A stretch of 60,290 nucleotides of DNA, taken from Roridomyces roridus (taxonomy: Eukaryota; Basidiomycota; Agaricomycetes; Agaricales; Mycenaceae). The stretch covers positions 1-60,290 of the forward strand of contig JARKIF010000187.1 of the NCBI GenBank assembly GCA_029378245.1, written 5' to 3'. The notes under the pieces were generated by a model. That model did no database searches. It saw only the letters and a list, made by a program, of their open reading frames with translations, and had not been told where the DNA came from. The position numbers and the translations under genes are program-made. Positions 52,475 to 60,290 of the stretch are shown piece after piece. Within the stretch, counting starts at the first letter, position 1. Each line of letters starts with the position of its first letter.

Positions 52475-53415
52475 CGGGAGTTGGGATAACCGCAGCACCG
52501 ACGATCGGATGGCTGTGCTACAGTGATCTGCCGCTGCGGCTGCCATCACGGCCAACATGTATCACCTCGCTCGTCTCTGGCTCGTTGGACAGTCCTCCAT
52601 TCACTCCCTCTTTCTCCATTGACCAGTTCATACTCAATGCCATGTAATATTAAATCAGCATCGAATCACATTGTATCTAATACTATTATGAGAGAAGGGT
52701 GAAGCAGCCGAACGGCGGGAGCGGCAGATTTGGGGCGCAAAGCGGGGGCGATGCGGGGGCGAGACGAGCAGATGGGCTGGGACAAGTTCGGGATGAGAAG
52801 GGGAAGGCGGCAGATATGCACTCGAGGGGCCAGCGATGAGGTGGGAACATGTCCATCTGAGTCACGGAAGAGAAGAAGGGGTGGAGCGGGATGGGAGTCG
52901 ATGCGCAAAAGGATGAGGGCCTGGACGTACACTCGGTGGGAGGGACAGTATCTGGACGCTTGGGCGACTTCATGATCAAGAATCAAGATGAATAGCGACT
53001 TACGAGTGCGGGTGAGACCAAGGTGAGCCTCGCCATGAGTGTTTCTGTCCTCCCTTGCTCCTCCATCAACCCTGAGATGTTTCCAAGAGCTGTTGTGGCC
53101 GTGGGCATGCGGGTTGGCAACGTGAGGGACTTGCGATATTGCCACTTTGATGCAATGCCGATTTCCGACTTGTTTCCGACCGTTGTCGCGATGCGACGGC
53201 GACGAGGGATGAGGGACGTGGAAGGCAACAGACTTCGCGAGGCAACCAGGTGGGCTGGCGGGGGCAGGCGTGGACAATGGGCGTGGTCATGGTGAAGTCA
53301 GGACTCAGGAGTAATGATCTGATGTGTTTGCTTGTTTGTGCCGAGCGGCAAAACACCGAGATCACCAAATGATCGGTGCTTCGGTGCCCCGGTGCTCCGG
53401 TTATCCCAACTCCCG
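52475..53415. mobile_element. Candidate TIR element between two modules, about 940 bp
   Basis: CGGGAGTTGGGATAACCG at 52475 is matched by its reverse complement ending at 53415, with AGCACCG adjacent on both sides. It separates two module units whose flanks (GTTCAAGAAACGAGCCT) are otherwise colinear. A minus-strand frame at 52666-53277 is open but matches nothing and is not called. Ends and duplication are not exact. Confidence 0.45.
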
Positions 53416-53539
53416 GACGCACTCCTTTGTTCCGACCTTTATTCGGCCGTGGGTTCAAGAAACGAGCCTCGGAATCGGATCCATGTGGTGCAACCTCCGC
53501 TCAACGGGAACAAACTTCCTGTTGGCCAAACACAAGTAC

Positions 53540-53666
53540 TGCAGTGTATATCTGAATCAGCTTGGGAGCTGCACATAGAGAGACCCAGCGGTGGTCCCGC
53601 ACCTGCGCACTATATATCGGTGGCTGCATTTTCAGCAGGACTGTTCGTTCGATTCGGGGATGGGTC
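53540..53666 (+). ncRNA. tRNA-like module with conserved upstream TATA-like element
   Basis: Module 53582-53666: acceptor-like GACCCA/TGGGTC, D-like GCGG/CCGC around TGGTC, central stem CCTGC/GCAGG, T-arm TTCG-TTCGATT-CGGG. ACTGCAGTGTATAT lies about 40 nt upstream. T9 at 53681-53689 lies 14 nt downstream. Confidence 0.5.
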
Positions 53667-53864
53667 ATTCCCGAGTCCAATTTTTTTTTCCAACGAAATC
53701 TAACAGCCATGGCGATTGCAGCAGACACACCAGAGGCTTTGACGTTCACGATCCTTGGTATCCACAATACACAACAGTGCATTCCACCATTTACACGTTA
53801 AAGCCCAAAGGGTATCTATACAAATCCTAACTTCACAGTTAGCTCTCGACAAGCAGAAACGCAC

Positions 53865-55652
53865 TCAAACCACACATCCAAAAACCTTTTCCTCGGCATC
53901 CCACACGCTCCTCATCGGATACCGGCAATGCACGCGCTCCTCCTTGCCCTTACCCGTCGCGGTACCAGTGATATTCGCCGGAGCCACACCCCCCTCGACC
54001 CAATCTACGAGCGCGAGGAGGATGTTATGCGAGGATGCGTTGACACCCTATGAGGCAGCCAATCAACGATCCTGCGTCATCACACAAAGCGAAATCCCAC
54101 TCACCTTATTCGTCCCACCGAGCTGCCCAAACTCGGAGGCTCCGGCAACTCCACCTTGAACACCGCCGGCACAGTGATCCATCCCAGGGACGAGGAACAG
54201 TCGATAAAAGTCATCCAAAGACGGCGTACCAAGCGTCCTTGCTATGAGGTTGTACACCCTCTTCGAATTGCCTGAAGGGATGAGCTAACAGATGTTCGTT
54301 GGTTCAGTCAAATCTCGGATCCACGGCAATTTGAATTGCGACGCACCGCATCTCCCCTCCCATGATACGTCAAAAACTTGCCCCCGCCCTCACGGAACGC
54401 AGACATGTCGCCGTTAAACGTGGCAATCCCACCAGGGTTGACGGCTTCCATTCGTCGTCCCTGCTTGGCGCCGTACGTCCCAAAATCAAACGTCTCCTCG
54501 ATGGAAACATTGAGGACGGCATATCGAAGCCAATCCTATATGCGTTGGGCATGAATGGATTTCGAGGGAGAGTCCACTCACCTTCGTATAAGGAGGGAAT
54601 TCGCCATCTGAAAGCGCCAGAAGGCCGCCTTGGATGGGGTCCGGACCCGGGTCGAAGCGCGGGTAGATGAGCTCGCCGTCCGCGCCATACAACGGCGAGT
54701 AAACCTTGCGAACCGCCTCTACCTGCGTGCGACTCAAGCATTTGTCGCCACTTTCACCCCCGGGGCAGATTAGTGCCTCGGGGCGGAAATCACACGCGTC
54801 CGGTTCGGTGATCATACCGTCCAGGACGCCGTCTATGGCATCGCACTGCGAGAGAATCTCTGCCGTGACGAGTTTCCATAGTTTCGGTGGGATGTAAGCT
54901 GGGGAGGATTGGTCTGGGGCACCAGTCGCGCGGGCCAACATCCCCGTCCAGTGGAGAAGATGGTTAAAGTCCGTCGCCGCCGCACCCGCCAGAATTCCGT
55001 CGAAGTCCTGGGGGTAGTGAAGCGCACTGTACGTCCCTTGCCGTCCGCCCGTCGAGCAGCCGAGGTAGTAAGACTTGTCGTGCTCACGCCCGTAGTACGC
55101 TTCGACGATTTGCTTCCCAATCACAGATTCGGTGTGGATTGAGCGGGAGGCAAAGTCTTTTAGGACCTCTGGGTTCCCGAGGAAAGCGACGCCCGAATTG
55201 CCATCATGCCCGTTGTTAGAGGCAACGGTGGCAAAGTGCATCGCGGAGCCGTAGTCGAGGTCTCGGTATGCAATGCCTGCATCGTGCTATAGGTCATATT
55301 CTCGGAAAGATTGGCAAGGAGACGCACATCCACCGAGGCCGCCATTCCCCACAGCTAAGAAGCGTCCATACCACTCATCGGGGAGCCACGCCTCTGCGCG
55401 GATCGCCGACGTCGAGCTCGTCTCTGTCGAAAATTGTACTCGGCAGAACGAGGCGGTGGTACGCTGTGACTTGGCGCCGCATGGTGCATGCCAAGTTTTC
55501 ACAGATCCTCGGGCGGGGACATAAGACACGTCGAGGATGGTGGTGTTGTCGAGATTGAGGCTCGACTTGAGGGCGAGACATTTATCGTAGTTCTCGCCGT
55601 ACCAGGAGGAGAAGAGCGGGAGTAAGAGTGCCCAGATATTGAAGAAATCCAT
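53865..55652 (-). CDS. Tannase/feruloyl esterase, intact copy
   Basis: A start at 55652 gives MDFFNIWALLLPLFSSWYG, a short signal-peptide-like segment. Exons are joined by GT-AG introns of about 50-65 nt near 55280, 54560, 54320 and 54080. Landmarks in order: CLALKSSLNLDNTTILDVSY, EAWLPDEWYGRFLAVGNGG, GSAMHFATVASNNGHDGNSG, GCSTGGRQG (Cys-Ser nucleophile), PQDFDGILAGAAATDFNHLL, KFLTYHGRGDA (Asp), FYRLFLVPGMDHCAGG (His-Cys), LALVDWVEGGVAPANITGTA and a C-terminus FGCVV. The product is about 510 residues and carries the complete Cys-Ser/Asp/His-Cys motif. Predicted role: secreted hydrolysis of plant galloyl or feruloyl esters. It shows what the broken copy at 37405-42935 once looked like. Confidence 0.85.
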
Positions 55653-55738
55653 GGCGGGCCAAGGCGGGGCAGTGGGAAGAAAGGGGGAGGAAAAGCGTAC
55701 AGCCTCTGATCCGTATCTGACAGCTTTCGGACGAATAT

Positions 55739-56235
55739 ATGACCTGCACGACCTTCTGCTCCTCCTTCCTTCGCCATGCCGCGTTTTTCCCCTTTTCTAA
55801 ACGCACAGTGCTCCTAATGTGCGTTTTCCCGGGTCTCCGAGTCAAACTCACCAGTCCATTTTCAGCTCGGGTATTTCCAGTTTTCTTGAGCTTGTGCGAC
55901 CCACTTGACGAGGTTTTCCGACCAGCTGCGATATTCCTCTTCAATCTTGCGTGCGTTCCATTGCATCTATCGCGCCTTCGGCTGAGTCTAGTCGCAGCTA
56001 TATCGGCTTCCTGATCGCCTCGCTAGCGACACGCCACCCGTAAACCTCTCTCTCAACTCCAAGTGACTCCCGTCAGCAGCTCACGCCAAATTTCTCTAGC
56101 CGTCCCGAGTGGTGGAGATACACTCTCCTCGCTTGCTTCGTCTTTTTCGCTGCGAGCACCGGGTTTTCCACTTGGCGGGCGTGGAAGCAATACAAGGAAG
56201 AAAGGGATGGATACGCTTCTGGTCCCGCATGCTAG
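55739..56235 (+). CDS. Small membrane protein, tandem family copy A
   Basis: Exons about 55739-55950, 55992-56038 and a last exon ending at the TAG 56233-56235 give EVFRPAAIFLFNLA, RSYIGFLIASLATRHP and EWWRYTLLACFVFFAASTGF then STWRAWKQYKEERDGYAS. There are about three hydrophobic segments. I do not recognise the family. Intron positions and phases match copy B. The start is uncertain. It is divergent from the tannase gene, 87 bp from its ATG. Confidence 0.5.
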
Positions 56236-56281
56236 GCTGTCTCTGTGTACCTCCCCGCTACTCTATTACCATCGTCGCCAT

Positions 56282-56851
56282 ATGGACAATGCATGGCTCT
56301 TGTCAACGAGATGTCACCGTTCAACAGCTTCTGGGGAATATATAAGTATGTTGTCTGCGCATTCTCTGCACCCCAATCCATGCCCTGCCAATCTGCTCTC
56401 TCAAAGGCAATCACGTACGTACCATTGCTCTGTTTGTAGAGCCCTACATACCAATACGACTTGACAGCTTCAGTAAGTAACTTTCTGCGCATCCCTTCGA
56501 ATCTTGACTGAACGACCTCCTTCTCCAGCCATTTTCTTCGTCTGCGATCTCGCGTACGTATACTCCCCTCCACTCAGGCCTATCTCACCCGCCTCCACTA
56601 AACTTGACCACAGGGCTGCCGCTCTCCAGATCGCTCTAATAGCGACGCACCAGCAGTAAGTAGCCTCCACCGCCAACAAATAATATATCCACGTGCAGCT
56701 CACCTGTTTCTCCAGCGATATCGGCTGGTGGCGAATCGTTCTGCTCGTGTGCACGATTATCATCAGCATTAGCGCGGGGCTCTCGACTTGGCGGGCGTGG
56801 TCAGTGTACGAAGCAGAGAAAGGGCTGGAGAACCATCCAAGTTTCGTGTAA
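56282..56851 (+). CDS. Small membrane protein, tandem family copy B
   Basis: Short exons spliced at GTACGTACC, GTAAGTAAC, GTACGTATA and GTAAGTAGC give PYIPIRLDSFTIFFVCDLAA, ALQIALIATHQHDIGWW and RIVLLVCTIIISISAGLSTW then RAWSVYEAEKGLENHPSFV with a stop at 56851. The last exon aligns with copy A (WWR...GxSTWRAW...Y). The 5' exon and ATG are uncertain; two overlapping frames near 56280-56400 are possible. Confidence 0.5.
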
Positions 56852-57022
56852 TGCTGCAGCCGCCAGGAGAGTTGGCGTCCTCGTCTGTTAGTGAGTAAAC
56901 TCCGAGTCAGCCATCCGGTGGTGACTTACTGACCACAGCTTCCAGCAGCTCTAAGCGCCCGTCGAAACCTATTTTTCCTGAGCCTACCTCATAAAAATGA
57001 TAGTTGATACCTCGATTGACAA

Positions 57023-57110
57023 GACCCACGCCTGAATCGAACAGGCTGCCTGCCGAAATGGAGCTCAATTACAAGACATTGCATGCAGGTGCGGACCACC
57101 GCGGTAGGTC
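57023..57110 (-). ncRNA. tRNA-like module
   Basis: Acceptor-like GACCTAC/GTGGGTC (7 pairs, one T-G), D-like GCGG/CCGC around TGGT, central stem CCTGC/GCAGG, T-arm GCCTG-TTCGATT-CAGGC. T5 (plus A at 56993-56997) lies 25 nt downstream. One of the most complete copies. Confidence 0.55.
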
Positions 57111-57238
57111 TTTGTCTGATCCAAGGTTGGACCAGGTAACCACCAGCCTAGCGGCTCCCAGTCGAAGAACTAACTACGTATGTGCGCACTCTTGCGGTCC
57201 AAAAAAGCTGTGCCCACTGTACATGTTGCTCATTCAAA

Positions 57239-57321
57239 GGCCCAGCCTGAATCGAACAGGCACTTGCCTCGATGCGAAAGACAACCTATTGCATGGCAGG
57301 CGCGGACCACCGCCGCAGGTC
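57239..57321 (-). ncRNA. tRNA-like module
   Basis: Acceptor-like GACCTG/TGGGCC (5 of 6 pairs, with wobbles), D-like GGCGG/CCGC around TGGT, 5' central strand CCTGC, T-arm GCCTG-TTCGATT-CAGGC. T6 (plus A at 57201-57206) lies 32 nt downstream. Confidence 0.45.
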
Positions 57322-57349
57322 TTTGAGTCACTGATCCCAGGGGTCAGCA

Positions 57350-57892
57350 TTTACTCGTTGTACTTGGTCCCGCATTTTAGGCTGTGTATCTTCCCGCTAA
57401 CTCTATTCCCATCACAATCCCATCATGGATGTGACTCTCGTCAACGAGATGTCATCTGGGGAATATATAAGTACGTCGTCTGCGCAGCACCCTTGTCTTC
57501 TCTGCACCCCTACCCATGCCGCGCCAATCTGCTCTCTCAAAAGCAATCACGTACGTACCATTCATTGCTCTGTTGTACTTAGAGCCCTGCCAATACGATT
57601 TGACAGCTTCAGTAACTCTCTGCGCAGCCCCTCTTCGAATGTAGACTGAACGAATTCTTCCTCCAGCCATTTTCTTCGTCTGCGATCTCGCGTATGTTCA
57701 CCTTGACCGCCTACCCCACCCGCCGTCACTGAACTTGAACTTGAACTTGACCACAGGCTTGCCAGTTGCCAGATCGCTATAAGAGCGACCACCACCAGTA
57801 AGTAAGCTTTCACCACCAACGAATATATATTGTCTATAGCTCACCTCTTGCTCCAGGGATATCGGCTGGTGGCAAATCATTCTGCTCGTTTG
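57350..57892 (+). pseudogene. Small membrane protein, tandem family copy C, cut by a copia LTR
   Basis: Exons and introns align in order with copy B: GTACGTACC, CCATTTTCTTCGTCTGCGAT, and the last exon start GATATCGGCTGGTGG. A 4-nt shorter exon near 57580 breaks the frame. The coding sequence stops at CTGCTCGTTTG where the LTR begins at 57893. Confidence 0.65.
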
Positions 57893-58187
57893 TGTCAAGA
57901 AATGATGATCTTCCGCCCGGGCCTCCGTTGACAGTTCCCATCTCTTCTTAGATTCATACCCACTCTACGTATATATACTGCTCATGCTCGCATCTCACCC
58001 ACAGTCTTTTATCCCACATTGCGGGTGAACTGAGGGTGAGCACAGCCTTTCACTTTATATTTTATTTACTTACTTGTATCGTAGTACGCGCTATTCGCGC
58101 TATTACAGGTGATTATATATCAGTCTTTTATCCCACATTGCGGGTGAACTGAGGTACGCGCTATTCGCGCTATTACAGATCTTGACA
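57893..58187 (+). mobile_element. copia-type 5' LTR, 295 bp
   Basis: Starts TGTCAAG and ends CTTGACA. Contains TATATATAC near 57970 and two sets of internal repeats. Immediately downstream GGTTATGGGCCCC resembles the primer site of copia elements that prime from an internal fragment of initiator tRNA-Met. The other LTR is beyond the window. Confidence 0.75.
58002..58178 (+). repeat. Interleaved internal repeats of the copia LTR
   Basis: CAGTCTTTTATCCCACATTG plus CGGGTGAACTGAGG occurs at 58002-58034 and 58121-58154. TACGCGCTATTCGCGCTATT plus ACAG occurs at 58085-58108 and 58155-58178. The order A-B-A-B suggests a tandem duplication in the R/U5 part. Confidence 0.7.
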
Positions 58188-58310
58188 GGTTATGGGCCCC
58201 GGAGCGCTACTGCTCTAAACAGACTCCCTGCAAGAAGACTCACTCCTACGAGTATCGCCTCGTGCAACAATCAATCAACCCACGGCCATTGACAGATACA
58301 GATCACTATC

Positions 58311-59110
58311 ATGTCTTCTGAAACTCTTCAACTGTCTTCGGCTTCTGACTGGATGCCCTTCCGACTGGCTGTTCAAAATGAACTGCGCCGGGAAGGTGTT
58401 TTCACTATTCTGGAGAAAGTCATCACTGCTCCCTCTGGCACAGATGCCTTGGTTTCTCTTGCAGCCTCCACTCCTATTCCTGGGACTCCTGGGTCTGTAG
58501 TTCCTCCCCATACAGGTCCTTTGCGTGATGCTCCAGAGGAACGCAACAGCCGGGCAGTTGGCATTATCAACAAATACCTAGCTCCAGAACTGCAGCTCGA
58601 ATATATGGAGGAATCCTCTGCTGGTCTCCTCTGGGTCAAACTCCGCACACGTTTTGAGGAGGACAATCCCGCCGAAATGGCCATGTCCGTTCTTGCCCAG
58701 CTGTTTGGCACAAAATTTGTAGCTGAACAGGACAAGACCCCGAGAAGAAACAGATCGAGGATCATATCCGGATTGTCAAAGGCCACCTTGACCGGCTCCT
58801 CAGACTCAAATATCCCCTATCCCAGGATCTGCAGCCACTTGTGTTGCTCAACACGTTCCCTGATATATCTATTGGGCTGGCATCAGAGGAAACATTGTGT
58901 CCTCTCTGGGTACAGGAATCACTTGGGACAAAGTCCGCTCCCGGCTTATAGCCATTGGAGCTAATCCCACACCTGGTGAATCTGGGGATGAAGCTGCTCT
59001 GGCTTCAGCTGCCTCCAAGTCTGGCAAGGACAAAGTGGGCCGTGAGCGTAAAAATTCTGTCTTCTCCATAAACAGACGCTACACATACCACGGAGGAATG
59101 CCGGAGTATG
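58311..59110 (+). pseudogene. copia-type gag (UBN2-like), frameshifted
   Basis: An ATG at 58311 gives LQLSSASDWMPFRLAVQNEL, EERNSRAVGIINKYLAPELQ and ESSAGLLWVKLRTRFEEDNP, a gag layout usual in fungal copia elements. The frame shifts near 58735 (continuing KQIEDHIRIVKGHLDRLLRL in another frame) and again near 58890, before SSLGTGITWDKVRSRLIAIG. The copy cannot make full-length gag. Confidence 0.75.
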
Positions 59111-60290
59111 ATACAGATGGTACAGAATTCCAAGCAGAACCAAGCTCCATCTGCCAAAGGTCGCAAAGGTCGCAAAAATACTGCAAACCCAGCTGCATTG
59201 GACTCTGACTCTGAAGAGGAGGATCATGCTGATTTAGCTGTAGAATATTCTGTTTCTTCCAAATCCTATGCTGCTATGTCCGCTTATATCTCGTGGGACT
59301 CTGAGAAAGCTAAATATGTGATAATCATGGACTCTGGTGCATCCACCACTATGACACCTCACCTCGATTGGTTTGAAACTGGCACTTACAAGGTCTTGGA
59401 TCCACCACGGCGCGTACGCTTGGGAGACAACTCATTCTGTGACGCCATTGGCACTGGAATCATCAGATTATCTTGCAAAACCAAGGACGGAACCACTGAT
59501 GTTTCGTTGAAAGCTTTGCATATTCCAACCTTTGGTTTAACTCTTGTCTCAGTCCCACGTATTGCCAGAAAAGGCTACAAGTGCATTTTTGAAGGTGATC
59601 AGTGCGTAGTTCGTGACACCAATCGCAGACGGATGATTGAGGCTAAATATCAACACGCCTCTACCACATCTCGGCAGTACCTCTGAGCTCAGACCCCAAA
59701 GCACTATTTGCCATGGACATCAACCATTTGCATCGCATTACTGGACACACCAATTTCCAATACCTACAGAGGATGTACAGAAAGGGTCAACTGGGTGATA
59801 TAACATCACTAACAGGATCACCCAAATTCTGTGAACCTTGTGCAGTTGGAAAAATGAAGAAATTGCCTTTCACAGATAGTAAATCCCAACCTCGTGGACC
59901 TCTTGACATTGTATCTTCAGATGTTGGTGGTCCAGTGACACCGGAAGGTCCTGGTGGTGCAAAATATTGGATAACAGTGACTGACCATTGGTCTCATTTT
60001 GTATGGGTCCTGTTTGCAAAGAAGAAATCTGGTGTCTACCGGCTGCTCAAGGAACTCGAGAAGTTGTTCCATACTCACATTGGACACTGGGAGTTTGCTC
60101 AGGTTGGACCAGATTTTTTCGCACCGATGGTGGTGGTGAATACCTCTGGAGAAATGGAGCTTGAATTCAAGAAGCAAGGAATCATTCATGAGACAACTGC
60201 TCCATATACACCTGAGCAGGATGGTCTCGCTGAGCGGTTAAACTACACCATGGTGACCCGTGCAACTACCATGCTGATTGACTCTCACCT
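59111..60290 (+). pseudogene. copia-type pol, protease to integrase, degenerate (runs off the right edge)
   Basis: YVIIMDSGASTTMTPHLDW contains the DSGA protease motif. After a frame change near 59680, LFAMDINHLHRITGHTNFQY and FCEPCAVGKMKKLPF form the GAG-pre-integrase zinc region (H-H-C-C). GPLDIVSSDVGGPV and YWITVTDHWSHFVWVLFAKK begin the integrase core. Near 60110 the frame shifts through the FRTDGGGEY stretch, and HETTAPYTPEQDGLAERLNY carries the catalytic Glu region. Reverse transcriptase lies beyond the window. Confidence 0.8.

Noticed and set aside
52666..53277. 203-residue minus-strand frame
   Set aside because: Three frames are open in this stretch, the protein matches no family I know, and it lies within inverted ends. 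It is not called as a gene.

Overview
The window looks like nuclear DNA of a filamentous basidiomycete, most likely an Agaricomycete. The evidence is dense genes with many introns of about 40-60 nt, F-box/LRR genes in several decayed copies, a NACHT-ankyrin gene, tannase/feruloyl-esterase and 2-oxoglutarate oxygenase paralogues, and typical fungal copia- and Ty3-type retroelements. No species can be named from sequence alone.

Layout. 0-1.6 kb: the 5' end of a Ty3-like gag and its probable LTR, running off the left edge. 3.7-6.3 kb: an intact SKT5/Chs4-like Sel1-repeat gene with a C-terminal CaaX box. 6.5-12.5 kb: a minus-strand array of tRNA-like modules, split by a 3.6-kb Mutator-like element. 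12.6-16.8 kb: MITEs and three broken F-box genes. 17.6-22.7 kb: a NACHT-ankyrin gene with about 28 very similar repeats. 24.8-26.0 kb: an intact F-box gene, divergent from an importin-13-like gene (26.1-30.2 kb). 30.4-32.4 kb: a second module array. 32.7-35.6 kb: an F-box gene split by a second Mutator-like element. 35.6-42.9 kb: a 2OG oxygenase beside a tannase gene that has been killed by nested transposons. 43-53.7 kb: a plus-strand module array, heavily invaded by solo LTRs and TIR elements, with a second 2OG oxygenase and a decayed serine carboxypeptidase inside it. 53.9-55.7 kb: an intact tannase. 55.7-57.9 kb: three tandem copies of a small membrane-protein gene, the last cut by a copia LTR. 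57.9 kb to the end: a degenerate copia element.

The main result is a family of about 45 short modules scattered over the window. Each has the layout of a tRNA: an acceptor-like closing stem, a very small D-like arm, a stem with a long variable loop where the anticodon arm would be, and a T-arm with the sequence GTTCGATTC, which is also the internal B box of RNA polymerase III genes. Paired bases change together between copies in all four stems. Nearly every copy is followed, usually 18-30 nt downstream, by a run of 4-9 T on its own strand, as expected for Pol III termination. Copies recur about every 200-240 bp in some arrays. They do not fit a decoding tRNA, because there is no constant anticodon and the D-loop is only 3-6 nt. 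I read them as an undescribed Pol III-type small-RNA or tRNA-derived repeat family. Four or five transposons lie inside or between modules.

Many insertions here can be dated relative to each other by exact target-site duplications (TA, 5, 8 or 9 bp), by one empty site, and by host reading frames that close once the insertion is removed.
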